From: a virus
Direction: 5' to 3' (one strand)
IMG/VR virus record: IMGVR_UViG_3300027396_000051
Coordinates: 1-43,017 of that record
DNA: 43,017 nt
Shown here: piece after piece, positions 10,073 to 18,904 of the stretch
Numbering within the stretch: the first letter of the stretch is position 1
Layout of the letters: each line of letters opens with the position of its first letter
The notes under the pieces: generated by a model
The model's database searches: none
Seen by the model: only the letters and a program-made list of their open reading frames with translations
Told to the model about the DNA's origin: nothing
Position numbers and translations under genes: made by a program

Positions 10073-11047
10073 ATGACGAAACAAACAATTAACGTAGGTC
10101 AGTCCGCAAACGATAAGAAAGGCGATAGCCTTCGAGCAGCGTTTCAAAAAGTAAATGCTAATTTTACAGAATTATATGCATCTGTAGGATCTGACGCTGC
10201 TGGTAATCAATTAGTCAATGGTCTGCAGGTTGTTGATCTAGATGCTAACGGAATTATAACACTACCAAATAGTAGTTATTTAGAAAGTACAGATATTAAC
10301 TTAAAAGTTGGTGCTCAAGGTACGGTAACTATTCGTAGCAATGCTGAGAGTAATCTTACTACACAATCATGGTTATTTGACATTGACGGTAATTTAACAT
10401 TCCCAAATGGCGAGACAATAATATCCCAGCCGGTGCAGATATTCATACATAAGGACAACGGAGATAGTTCAGGCGAAGTAGTTTTACAACCCGACGGTGT
10501 TAGTATACAGGCAACATCACTTATTGACCCTAGAGCTTGTTTAGTAACAGCAGGTCTTAATGGCGCAACAGTACAAATAGTAGATTCTGCAAATAATATA
10601 TTCAATTGGACATTTGAAGCAGATGGTACATTGCAAACTCCTAATAACGGAAGAATTAGACAAAACCATAGTTTTACTAGAACCACTTCAGCTTCAGCAT
10701 CAGCGGCTACTCCTGTTGTAGTATGGACAGCGTCAGAAGATTGGATATCTGGAATTAAACTCACTATACAGGTAGAAGGGGCAGTAACAGGTGATAGCAC
10801 AGGATGGCACGTACAGACCTGCGAAGCTACTATTGCTTCTAGAGGCTATGCTAATGGAGTTAGCGGCTATGGGGATCCAGAGATGAGTGTCTACGGAATA
10901 ATTTATACCAGCACAAATCCTCTGGCAACATTTGAAGTTCAAAGAAATGCAACTACAAGAAAAGTTGAAGTTGTGGCAACCGGAAGCGATATTAACAATA
11001 ACATTATCGTATCAGTACATTCAGTAGAAATTGGTACAACAGATTAA
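10073..11047 (+). CDS. Small fibre/baseplate structural protein with shared N-terminal anchor
   Basis: 324 residues. Begins TINVGQSANDKKGDSLRAAF followed by QKVNANFTELY, almost the same as the start of the 18317 product, which I take as a baseplate-anchoring motif common in T4-like marine phages. Two 'W-x-F-x-x-DG-x-L-x-x-P-N' beta motifs (WLFDIDGNLTFPNG and WTFEADGTLQTPNNG) follow, of a type also present in the next gene. The C-terminal ~130 residues are a Ser/Thr-rich beta domain without a recognised family. Starts 12 bases after the previous stop behind a purine-rich stretch (aaggggcagg). Specific role unknown. Confidence 0.75.
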   Translation: MTKQTINVGQSANDKKGDSLRAAFQKVNANFTELYASVGSDAAGNQLVNGLQVVDLDANGIITLPNSSYLESTDINLKVGAQGTVTIRSNAESNLTTQSWLFDIDGNLTFPNGETIISQPVQIFIHKDNGDSSGEVVLQPDGVSIQATSLIDPRACLVTAGLNGATVQIVDSANNIFNWTFEADGTLQTPNNGRIRQNHSFTRTTSASASAATPVVVWTASEDWISGIKLTIQVEGAVTGDSTGWHVQTCEATIASRGYANGVSGYGDPEMSVYGIIYTSTNPLATFEVQRNATTRKVEVVATGSDINNNIIVSVHSVEIGTTD

Positions 11048-11061
11048 AAGGAAGAGCGAGT

Positions 11062-14000
11062 ATGGCAATTAAACCATTTGAGATACAAAGTTCAACACTG
11101 ACAATTGGCGGTGTTGATTTACAAGCAGGTAACACGAGTGTTGTTATTCCTGGTGTTACACAAGCAACTAGTTACAAAGTTGAAGAAGTTGAAGACACAG
11201 GGGATCAAACTCAAACACTTAACCCAGCAACAGCAGTTGTTGTTGATTTTATCACATACGATCAAATTTCAGCAGGCCTGAATCCAAACTTTACAGCCGA
11301 TTATACTGTAGAACTAGACGAAGAAGGCTACATTGACAAGATTCAAGTTAATGGTCGAGGAACATACAATTCTTATCTCTCTGGCTTGAACGAAAGCAAT
11401 GATATGTATGCTTACATCGGCTCGGGTAGTGCTAATGATCGTCCTATTGTTCCGCAAGACTGGACACAGATTCCGTTCCGTCCTAAGATGCGAGCAGGTG
11501 AGATTGAAAACGTTGGCGGTGGCGGCATTGACAAGATTTATAGCATTGCTGGAGCATATACTATTGTAGCAGTCAACACTGGAGACAACGTTGTTTACAT
11601 AGCAGGTGACCACGCTGGTACTTTAAATAACTGTGATTACATTAACGTTACTGTTGCTCCTCCACAGGTAGCATACGCGGCACTTGACATATCTTATAAC
11701 AATATTACAGATCAAACTGCCATAACCTTTGACTCTGATCTTGAAGTACAATCTTTTTTCGCTACCCAAGAGACCAAAGTTGCGGCTATTAATTTAATGA
11801 ACAATCCAACTGGATTGTTTGTACCTAGTGGATTTGAGCTTAATGGCACATTTGCTTTTGGAGCCGGTGATAGAATTAGTTCTCTTAATTTTCCATGGTC
11901 ATCATTTACTGTAAATGACGACGGTACAGTTACCTTTCCAGATGGTACTAAGCAATCAACAGCCTACGGTAGTTATGCTAGACGTTCATACTTGTTACAC
12001 GAGGACGCTAACCCAAATGGATTTACAACTCCACAAACAATCACTATTGATGGTATAGACTATGCTGGCGGCGAGGTTCAACAAGATAACGCATTTGGTG
12101 CGGTCAGTAGTCGTGTTACCCTATACGCAGACAGTATGTTTGCTATGATAGCAGTAAACACTGACGTCAACACAGTCTACTACAATGGTGAAACAGGTGC
12201 AGACGGTGATGGTACAAAAACAGTTGCTAGTGGTTTAGAAAACTATCGCGATGGTTATTATTCTTGGTACAATAAATTTTCAGGCACAGGTGATCCTGCT
12301 ATAACACAGATTGTTATTGCTAAGAATCCTGCTAATCCTGGCAATGTTAGTTACTATAATAGAAGCACAGACACTAACAACGATGACTTTACAGTATCAG
12401 GACTAGCCGGTGCTACAACTGTTATTGTGTTCAATGTCTACTGGGATGCTGACGGTGGTCCAGCATATGAAAGTTCTATTGAAACAGCCACTAAGGCTAT
12501 CATTGATGCGGCAATCTATGACGGTGGCCCAACAGAACTAACTGATTTAACGGCTATCAAAGCGGCATTTTATGCTAGATCCGCTGATATGAAGTCTGCC
12601 ATAGAAGGTTGGGAAGGCGATTTATTATTTGCTCTCTTTGAGTTCTTTAGTGACACATTCCAAGCAGTCAAACCAACAACTACTATTAGTAACGGATCGG
12701 GTGCTGTGCTAGAAATACGAGTACGACCTGACGGCGAGGGCGGGTTTTATTACGATAATGAAGATGTAATTTTGCCAGGCACAGGATATCAAATAGGAGA
12801 TACCTTAACTGTGCCAGGCACAGAGTTTGGTGGAACAAGTCCTGCTAATGATGTAACTATCACTGTAGATAGTGTCAGTTTTCCAAACGGCGGTATTGTA
12901 GACCATAGTGTTTCAGGAACAGCACCTAGTCAAGTATGGCCACAGTCATACATTCGTGATGGTAACGCGGATATTTTTGACATTGGTAACTTCATTGGTA
13001 CTGATCATACTCGTGTAACTGCCGTAGCAACATTAACATATACAGGTGGCGGCACAACTGGTAATGCTGTATTCCAAACATTGAATATTATCAGTGCTGA
13101 CAAGGCTATCAGCCCAGGGCAGTGGGCATGGTTTGAGTCTTCTGGTCGTGGAGCACTTATCAACTGGGCATTGAGCTATGGTGATAATAATGAAGCCGCT
13201 TACCTAGACGAATACACTGGTTATAACAGCACAGCGGCATTAAACTACGACTATCAAGTAGATGTAGACAATGCTCACTTAACGATAAGAGGTGACGGCA
13301 GATGGGACATTGGTAGCAGTAACTTTGATACTAAGATATTCTCCATAGCCGAAATAGACCCTGATCCGCTAGATATTATTGTTAGAGCCAACAACAACGA
13401 TTGGATGTTTGATCGCAATGGTAACTTAACATTGCCTACTGGTGGCGATATTCTAGACAGCAATGGTGACTCAGTACTAGCCGGTGGTGGTGGCAATTTG
13501 ATTGGTACCGGTAGTGCCGCTGGTGTTGGTTTTACTCGCACAGTCTACACTGATTACTTTAACGGACAAGGTGGTGAAGCAGACGGCAACGGAAATCAAG
13601 ATTGGTTCTGGGCCACCGATGTTACTGGAGTAGAAGCGGGCGATACTATTACATTCCGCCAAGGAGAAGTAAGAACTATCAGTAACGTTACAGTCAACGG
13701 CTTATACACCGCTATAGATTGGTCCGGTGATGCTGTAACTGGCAGCGACACCCTACCTCGTTATCCTGTAACAATAACATCTAGCGATTATTCAGCACCT
13801 GAAAAGAACAAGGCAAGAATCAAACCTGATCTTACAGCCGCAAATGATTGGGGACACTACATGGATATCTATGCCGGCGGCGGCAGTCCTGTAATAGACA
13901 GCAAACACATCCACATGTCAGGACATACTGGCGAAATAGAACTGTTCTTAGGCACTGACAGCAACTATGTTTCTGCCAAAGAAGCAGGTACAGCACCCGC

Positions 14001-14190
14001 AGGTGTACGCCTACACAGTGAAAATGATGTCAGTGTTGAAAGCAGTAACCTACGCATTAATCGCAAGGGCAGTACTTGGGCCGCAGTCTACGGTGACGGA
14101 AACAACGTTAATTCAGACGGCAATACCAACGACCTAACGTTTGATTGTATTGCTGTTGACGAACACGGTGACTATTATGTAGGCGGTTAA
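11062..14190 (+). CDS. Giant fibre protein, N-terminal part, ended by an in-frame TAA
   Basis: 1042 residues, starting MAIKPFEIQSSTLTIGGVDL after a good ribosome site (aaggaagagcgag). Contains a fibre-type WMFDRNGNLTLPTGGDI motif near 13400 and a Gly-rich GTGYQIGDTL module near 12780 that recurs after the stop (SGYNSNDEL near 14800). The frame stops at 14188-14190 in the middle of what looks like a beta-propeller blade (AVDEHGDYYVGG). The same frame continues open for another 2,412 bases with the rest of that blade (ADAIISKYGRDGNLIWSN). The intact gene would therefore be 11062-16605. If the stop is real and not read through, this product ends as a truncated fibre. Codon use looks less AT-biased than in flanking genes (by eye), which would fit acquisition. 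Confidence 0.75.
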   Translation: MAIKPFEIQSSTLTIGGVDLQAGNTSVVIPGVTQATSYKVEEVEDTGDQTQTLNPATAVVVDFITYDQISAGLNPNFTADYTVELDEEGYIDKIQVNGRGTYNSYLSGLNESNDMYAYIGSGSANDRPIVPQDWTQIPFRPKMRAGEIENVGGGGIDKIYSIAGAYTIVAVNTGDNVVYIAGDHAGTLNNCDYINVTVAPPQVAYAALDISYNNITDQTAITFDSDLEVQSFFATQETKVAAINLMNNPTGLFVPSGFELNGTFAFGAGDRISSLNFPWSSFTVNDDGTVTFPDGTKQSTAYGSYARRSYLLHEDANPNGFTTPQTITIDGIDYAGGEVQQDNAFGAVSSRVTLYADSMFAMIAVNTDVNTVYYNGETGADGDGTKTVASGLENYRDGYYSWYNKFSGTGDPAITQIVIAKNPANPGNVSYYNRSTDTNNDDFTVSGLAGATTVIVFNVYWDADGGPAYESSIETATKAIIDAAIYDGGPTELTDLTAIKAAFYARSADMKSAIEGWEGDLLFALFEFFSDTFQAVKPTTTISNGSGAVLEIRVRPDGEGGFYYDNEDVILPGTGYQIGDTLTVPGTEFGGTSPANDVTITVDSVSFPNGGIVDHSVSGTAPSQVWPQSYIRDGNADIFDIGNFIGTDHTRVTAVATLTYTGGGTTGNAVFQTLNIISADKAISPGQWAWFESSGRGALINWALSYGDNNEAAYLDEYTGYNSTAALNYDYQVDVDNAHLTIRGDGRWDIGSSNFDTKIFSIAEIDPDPLDIIVRANNNDWMFDRNGNLTLPTGGDILDSNGDSVLAGGGGNLIGTGSAAGVGFTRTVYTDYFNGQGGEADGNGNQDWFWATDVTGVEAGDTITFRQGEVRTISNVTVNGLYTAIDWSGDAVTGSDTLPRYPVTITSSDYSAPEKNKARIKPDLTAANDWGHYMDIYAGGGSPVIDSKHIHMSGHTGEIELFLGTDSNYVSAKEAGTAPAGVRLHSENDVSVESSNLRINRKGSTWAAVYGDGNNVNSDGNTNDLTFDCIAVDEHGDYYVGG

Positions 14191-14373
14191 CATTGCCAGA
14201 GAGCTGATGCTATTATCAGCAAGTATGGCCGTGATGGCAATCTAATCTGGAGCAATTATAGCGAAGGCGCAGTTATAACAGGCTTTGAACCACAGGCCAT
14301 TGCTTACCACAACGGTGAAGTAGCCTCGGCAGTAAAAACCAACAATGGTAGAACAACTTCATATCTCAAACTA

Positions 14374-16605
14374 GTGGTTCAAAACAGCACCACCGGCGAA
14401 GTTAAATCTACCACAGATATTTACGACACAGACAATACTGTTCGTGCTACTAGTATGATATACCACTCAACACTTGGTTGGGTTGTAGTTGGTAAAACCT
14501 GGGGTGAAACATTGGTATCCAGTACTATCACAGCCACTGGCAACACTGGTGTAGGTATTATTGAATTACCATCGGCACAGACAAAGTTAGAGAATATTTA
14601 CCCAGAAACCAACGGTGACTGGTATATGACAGGTACTAGTATTACTGGCGATCAATATCTAACTTCTGGCTTAGGCATGTATCGTGATGTACCTATAACT
14701 ACTGTTACTGGTGGCGGTGCTGGAGGCGTTGCTAGAGTTACTGTAAGTTATAACGGTGGCGGAACATACAGTGATCTCACTGTTACCACTCAAGGTAGTG
14801 GATACAATTCCAACGACGAACTTAAAATACCAGGTAGCCTACTAGGTGGTGTTGACGGTGGATCTAGCGTAACTGCTACTCCATTTAGTGTCAATCCAGC
14901 ATCAGGTCGAATTATGGTACAGTTCAGTAAGATTGATTACCCTAGTTTATATGATCAACTAAACTGGGCATCATATACTGTATCTTATAACGCACATCCT
15001 CCAGCAGATGTTGTCAGCATTGTAGACAGCCAAGATGGTTATTGGAATGTGGTCATTGACAATTCAGACATCAACATCAGCGTGGCCACTTTCTATACTG
15101 CCAGCGGTAACGATCTAACATTCCTTGCTCAGGTGTCAGGAGATGCTCTAGTTGGTCCTAATAGTGTGTTAACTGGAGTTGCTTCTAGAAAGACCATACG
15201 ACTTGACATGGGATTTGCTATGGGTTACGGTAGTGTTGACTTTACTGGCGGTACATTTACTATTTCAAGACACTTAAATACTCGCCCTTGGGTATGGACC
15301 AGCGGTTGGACACGCTATTTAGATCCAGCGGTTAACTACGGAAGCGGTACAGCCTATACTGTAGCAGAAGTTCCTGCTGGTGGTTTACTGGTTGGCGGCT
15401 ACATAGATGGTACACCTACCAACCATAGTTTTATTTGGAAGTTAAACACCAATGGTTCAACTGGTTGGCTCAAAGGAATTCTAGCAGACGGACAGGGAGT
15501 TCGCAGTCTAGCAGTCAGTACAGTAGACGGCAGTATATATGCTACAACCACTTACAATCAAGGCACACTGAACAAACTAGACTACACTGGCGCACTACAG
15601 AGTCGTATAGCGGCGACAGGCATGTGGGGATTGAATCCTCATGTAAAACTAGAAATAGATCTTGACGGTAATGAGCAGGTCTATGTTGGCGGATCAGGTG
15701 GTGCTATTTGGATTGGCCCATATGGTGCTTTTATGTTAAACAAATTTACTTCGAACCTACAGCCAGTCTGGGGCAGAAGTATGCACTACAACGGTGGTGA
15801 AAGCATAAACATTGAATACAGTGGTGATCCTTATGATAACTTTGTATTAGGTAAAGGGCAGGCAACTCTAGTTGGTTATTCTAACTTGTTTAGCGTCAGT
15901 AATACCAACGCTGTGATGTTCACCATGGATACTACAGATGAATTTACACCTGTTAACAATGTTTGGGAAATCAAGACACACGCTGATCAGAAATGGGAGT
16001 TACAAGAGGACTGGGCTACAAATGACCTATTGACTCTTGGCATTGAAGCGAAAACCAGTTCAGCATCAACAGATATTGAGGTTACTGGACTCGCACTATC
16101 ACAATGGAGATTCCAAGAAAGGGTTGTTAATCTAAACGAAATACCAAATGGTATAGTTGGTGTAGAATCTATTACCTTTGCTGATGGTAATGTGCTGGAT
16201 CATAACCCTAGCGACATTCCTCCAAGTACAGGATTTGATTCGCAAACAGGTTGGAACTATACACTACAGTTAAGTGACCGTGGTAGATTTATTATCAACC
16301 AAACTGTACCTAATACTAGTTACGCTCAACACTTGTATATCACAGTCCCTCGCAATGACAATGTTCCATTCCCAGTGGGCACAGTGATTACACTGATAAA
16401 CACAAACAGTATCTCAGGAAACGGATATAAAATTTATGTACAACCAGAAAGTTATGGTGATCTTAATGCTCCTCAGATTTGGACCACTGGCGGAAATCAA
16501 AATCCAAGCACTTGGAGTTTCCAGGGTATACAGACTGCTACACTGATGAAGATTAGCAGTAACGGTTGGTTGTTGACTGCTAATGATGTTATAAACGAGG
16601 ACTAA
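14374..16605 (+). CDS. Giant fibre protein, C-terminal part (same frame as the upstream part)
   Basis: This is the continuation of the 11062 frame. The first start-like codon after the TAA is GTG at 14374, with no ribosome site before it, but the open frame and the homologous sequence begin at 14191. That argues against an independent gene: either read-through of 14188 or a broken gene. The sequence shows propeller-like repeats (SIYATTTYNQGTLNKLDYTG; an AVSTVDG and a LEIDLDGNEQVYVGG strand-turn) and a C-terminal beta domain ending in tail-fibre style (YKIYVQPES...TATLMKISSNGWLL). 743 residues from the GTG, about 804 from the TAA. Probably the receptor-proximal half of the fibre. Confidence 0.7.
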   Translation: MVQNSTTGEVKSTTDIYDTDNTVRATSMIYHSTLGWVVVGKTWGETLVSSTITATGNTGVGIIELPSAQTKLENIYPETNGDWYMTGTSITGDQYLTSGLGMYRDVPITTVTGGGAGGVARVTVSYNGGGTYSDLTVTTQGSGYNSNDELKIPGSLLGGVDGGSSVTATPFSVNPASGRIMVQFSKIDYPSLYDQLNWASYTVSYNAHPPADVVSIVDSQDGYWNVVIDNSDINISVATFYTASGNDLTFLAQVSGDALVGPNSVLTGVASRKTIRLDMGFAMGYGSVDFTGGTFTISRHLNTRPWVWTSGWTRYLDPAVNYGSGTAYTVAEVPAGGLLVGGYIDGTPTNHSFIWKLNTNGSTGWLKGILADGQGVRSLAVSTVDGSIYATTTYNQGTLNKLDYTGALQSRIAATGMWGLNPHVKLEIDLDGNEQVYVGGSGGAIWIGPYGAFMLNKFTSNLQPVWGRSMHYNGGESINIEYSGDPYDNFVLGKGQATLVGYSNLFSVSNTNAVMFTMDTTDEFTPVNNVWEIKTHADQKWELQEDWATNDLLTLGIEAKTSSASTDIEVTGLALSQWRFQERVVNLNEIPNGIVGVESITFADGNVLDHNPSDIPPSTGFDSQTGWNYTLQLSDRGRFIINQTVPNTSYAQHLYITVPRNDNVPFPVGTVITLINTNSISGNGYKIYVQPESYGDLNAPQIWTTGGNQNPSTWSFQGIQTATLMKISSNGWLLTANDVINED

Positions 16606-16606
16606 G

Positions 16607-17227
16607 ATGCCAGTTACTCAACTATCAGCAAGCGTAGGTCGTACAACGGATAGCATAGCAAATACTTTACCTGCTGGCTTTTCGTTCAACGGAGTTAACA
16701 GTTCTTGGTTCAATACTCCTGGAGAGTATCCTTTTAATGGCAACAGTTATGTGGTCACAACCAGCGTAGGTACATGTAATAATATATCTATTAACCTTTG
16801 GTTTAGACCCTTAGCGGCTAATAGGATATTAATGACAGAACAGGATACTGGTGTTGAAAATTTTAGTTATCATTATTCTATGTTAGAGATTGATGCCAGC
16901 GGTTATGTTAGAGGCAGGATATGGGACGGCAGTGGTAACATCTTTTTAACATCGCCCTTGCCCGTAAATCTAGCTCGCTGGAATCATATCTATTTGAACT
17001 ATGATAATACCAATACGATTATGGTGCTTAATGGCGGTACTCCTCAACAGACCTTTATAACTAGACAAGTACCACCGCAGACCTTTATTGGTATAGGGAC
17101 GTTTACCGTTACAAATATAGGAACTCAAAATAGATACGTTGGCAAGATTAACGACCTACGCATCAGTAGCAATGGTGAAGGATCATCTTGGGCTAGTACT
17201 GTTGGCAACTATCCAGGCGCGATTTAA
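16607..17227 (+). CDS. LamG/concanavalin-like adhesin
   Basis: 206 residues, starting one base after the previous stop. A jelly-roll signature of the laminin-G/concanavalin type is visible: a strand 'NISINLWFRP' after the N-terminal third, then 'ARWNHIYLNYDNTNTIMVLNGG', matching the family's 'W-x-H-x-x-x-x-x-D ... x-x-x-G' core, and 'YVGKINDLRIS' near the end. Such domains bind glycans or surface polymers, so a fibre-tip or accessory adhesin is likely. Its stop (TAA, 17225-17227) shares the palindrome TTAA with the stop of the convergent QueC-like gene. Confidence 0.7.
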   Translation: MPVTQLSASVGRTTDSIANTLPAGFSFNGVNSSWFNTPGEYPFNGNSYVVTTSVGTCNNISINLWFRPLAANRILMTEQDTGVENFSYHYSMLEIDASGYVRGRIWDGSGNIFLTSPLPVNLARWNHIYLNYDNTNTIMVLNGGTPQQTFITRQVPPQTFIGIGTFTVTNIGTQNRYVGKINDLRISSNGEGSSWASTVGNYPGAI

Positions 17228-17817
17228 CGAATACCCTGCTCTTTGAGTTTACGACAAGTATCACACCGTCCACAGGGTGTGATATTTTTTTCACTGTATA
17301 CAGGCACACGACACGACCAAAACATGTTACGCAGAGTTTCTGGTAACATGTCATAGATCTCACGCTTGGTCATGTTCATTACAGGAAATATCTTTTCTGC
17401 AGGCGTAAATGCCTGTAGTATTTTGTTAGCACGAATACGGCGATCTTCTAAGCGTTCATTATGATCATTGGCCTGCATACCCATAGCAACTTTTTTAATG
17501 TCTGGATTTACACTACAGACATAGCCAGCAAAGAAGTTCATACTATCAGTGTCGTACAAGAAATTACGGCCAAAAGGTTGTGTGCCTATTTCACTTTCAC
17601 TATAGGCAAATTCAAAACCTAATCGCTTTAGTTCTTTAGTGGCAAGATCTACTGCAATCTGTTCAGCCCGCCAACGCTGTTCTACATTTTTATTGTGAAC
17701 GTGATGTATGTGGATGTCATGGTCCTTGTATTCATCTTCAGTTAATAGTTTGTAGACCATGCCTAGACTGTCTAGGCCGCCGGAATACATAGCTAGTATT
17801 GTGGGTTTTTGTTCCAT
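17224..17817 (-). CDS. queC: QueC-like 7-cyano-7-deazaguanine synthase (PP-loop ATPase)
   Basis: 197 residues. The N-terminal PP-loop SGGLDS (12-17) is the ATP-pyrophosphatase signature. Four Cys, C169 and the C182-x2-C185-x2-C188 cluster, match the zinc site of QueC, which turns 7-carboxy-7-deazaguanine into preQ0. It is somewhat shorter than bacterial QueC (about 220-230). In phages such enzymes can feed tRNA queuosine or 7-deazaguanine modification of phage DNA (established for other phages). No queD, queE or dpdA is visible here, so the host or other parts of the genome would have to supply the rest. It lies antisense to the fibre genes and overlaps its upstream partner by 25 bases. A PP-loop enzyme of other specificity is the main alternative. 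Confidence 0.75.
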   Translation of the reverse strand: MEQKPTILAMYSGGLDSLGMVYKLLTEDEYKDHDIHIHHVHNKNVEQRWRAEQIAVDLATKELKRLGFEFAYSESEIGTQPFGRNFLYDTDSMNFFAGYVCSVNPDIKKVAMGMQANDHNERLEDRRIRANKILQAFTPAEKIFPVMNMTKREIYDMLPETLRNMFWSCRVPVYSEKNITPCGRCDTCRKLKEQGIR

Positions 17818-18263
17818 ATATAAAATGTGTAAACTTCGTTGATAGGGTGTTCTTGTGGCTGTGGATTAAGTTCGTGCGCCCTAGGAAAGTAGACAGCATA
17901 CTTTGTGGGCCAATTAGGATTTAAAAAAGCACGGGCAACAAACCGATCACAATATGGAAGTACAAGTTTAAGCAAATCCTTACAGAACTGCTCTCCAAAC
18001 GCTAGTCCCCCGTCTATAATAATAGTATCCCAGTGCTTGTTTAGTGTAAACCAGTCCTTGTTCTTAATTTTAGGATCTACATACTTGGGTTCTAAATCCC
18101 ACGCTTCTGTTGCTAACGGTAACAGCAATTTAGTGCTACCTAACAACAAAACTTGCCCTACACAATACTGCTCAAATACCTTAAAATCCGCTTCGTTAGG
18201 TGCTGCAGGCCATTTTAAATTGATCCAAAATTCATTATCTGAGTGTATTTTATCATCGAGCAT
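17793..18263 (-). CDS. Small methyltransferase-fold protein, function unknown
   Basis: 156 residues. The pattern 'QVLLLGSTKLL' (strand 1 plus glycine loop), an acidic position after strand 2 (KYVDP) and 'WDTIIIDGG' (strand 4) suggest a compact SAM-dependent class I methyltransferase fold. The glycine loop is unusual (GST rather than GxG), so catalytic activity is uncertain. Its 3' end overlaps the QueC-like gene by 25 bases, so the two are translated from one minus-strand message and probably act together. Between its start and the divergent late promoter at 18280 there are only about 15 bases. No minus-strand promoter was recognised. Confidence 0.5.
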   Translation of the reverse strand: MLDDKIHSDNEFWINLKWPAAPNEADFKVFEQYCVGQVLLLGSTKLLLPLATEAWDLEPKYVDPKIKNKDWFTLNKHWDTIIIDGGLAFGEQFCKDLLKLVLPYCDRFVARAFLNPNWPTKYAVYFPRAHELNPQPQEHPINEVYTFYIWNKNPQY

Positions 18264-18279
18264 ATGAATGTTATTTAAC

Positions 18280-18287
18280 GATAAATA
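18280..18287 (+). promoter_or_regulatory. T4-type late promoter GATAAATA
   Basis: One-base variant of the T4 late promoter TATAAATA. It lies 29 bases before the ATG at 18317, with a purine-rich ribosome site (aagagagcg) between. Expected start of transcription about 18293. It restarts plus-strand transcription after the antisense island. Confidence 0.75.
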
Positions 18288-18316
18288 CTAAGCAGGAAAA
18301 CAAAAGAGAGCGCATT

Positions 18317-18892
18317 ATGGCAATTCAGACAATCAACATCGGTAATGTAGTAAACGACGGTTTAGGTGATGATCTACGAACAGCATTTCAGAAAGTAAAT
18401 GCTAATTTTTCAGAATTAAATTCGTCACTAACAATCACAGCTTCCAATATAGGAACAACTGGGTATGGAATTTTTAAAGAAAAAGTGGGTCCAGAATTAC
18501 AATTTAAAAATTTAGTATCCGGTAATAAAATGATGTTAGACGATACTGGTAATGCTATTATTGTTAACAGTACTGCCGATGACGCATTTATTAGATTTGA
18601 CACCAATTCTGGTTCAATGCTGGCCAGTACGCATACACAAATTACATTAAGTGGTGGGCCTGCAAGCGGGTCTACTACTAGTAGAAATGATATTGAAGTT
18701 TCAACATTTGGATCTACAGTTTATTTTAAAACTGTTGTTCCAGTAACTGATATTGTAACTTCCTACGATTTTGGTGCGATTGGCAGTGAATACAATAATG
18801 CATTGCAATTTCTATATGCTATGACAAATATGGATTTTGGAACATTTACTATTCCGGGACGTTTTGATTTAGACTGCGGCACGTTTGTTTAA
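18317..18892 (+). CDS. Structural protein with shared fibre-anchor N-terminus
   Basis: 191 residues. The N-terminus (TINIGNVVNDGLGDDLRTAF followed by QKVNANFSEL) matches that of the 10073 product almost residue for residue, so both probably dock on the same virion site. The rest is a Ser/Thr-rich beta domain ending 'DFGTFTIPGRFDLDCGTFV'. First gene of the late transcript from 18280; the next gene starts 12 bases on with an AAGGAG site. In T4-like marine phages such proteins are virion components (family knowledge). The precise baseplate position is not determinable. Confidence 0.75.
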   Translation: MAIQTINIGNVVNDGLGDDLRTAFQKVNANFSELNSSLTITASNIGTTGYGIFKEKVGPELQFKNLVSGNKMMLDDTGNAIIVNSTADDAFIRFDTNSGSMLASTHTQITLSGGPASGSTTSRNDIEVSTFGSTVYFKTVVPVTDIVTSYDFGAIGSEYNNALQFLYAMTNMDFGTFTIPGRFDLDCGTFV

Positions 18893-18904
18893 GGAGACGT
18901 CCAG

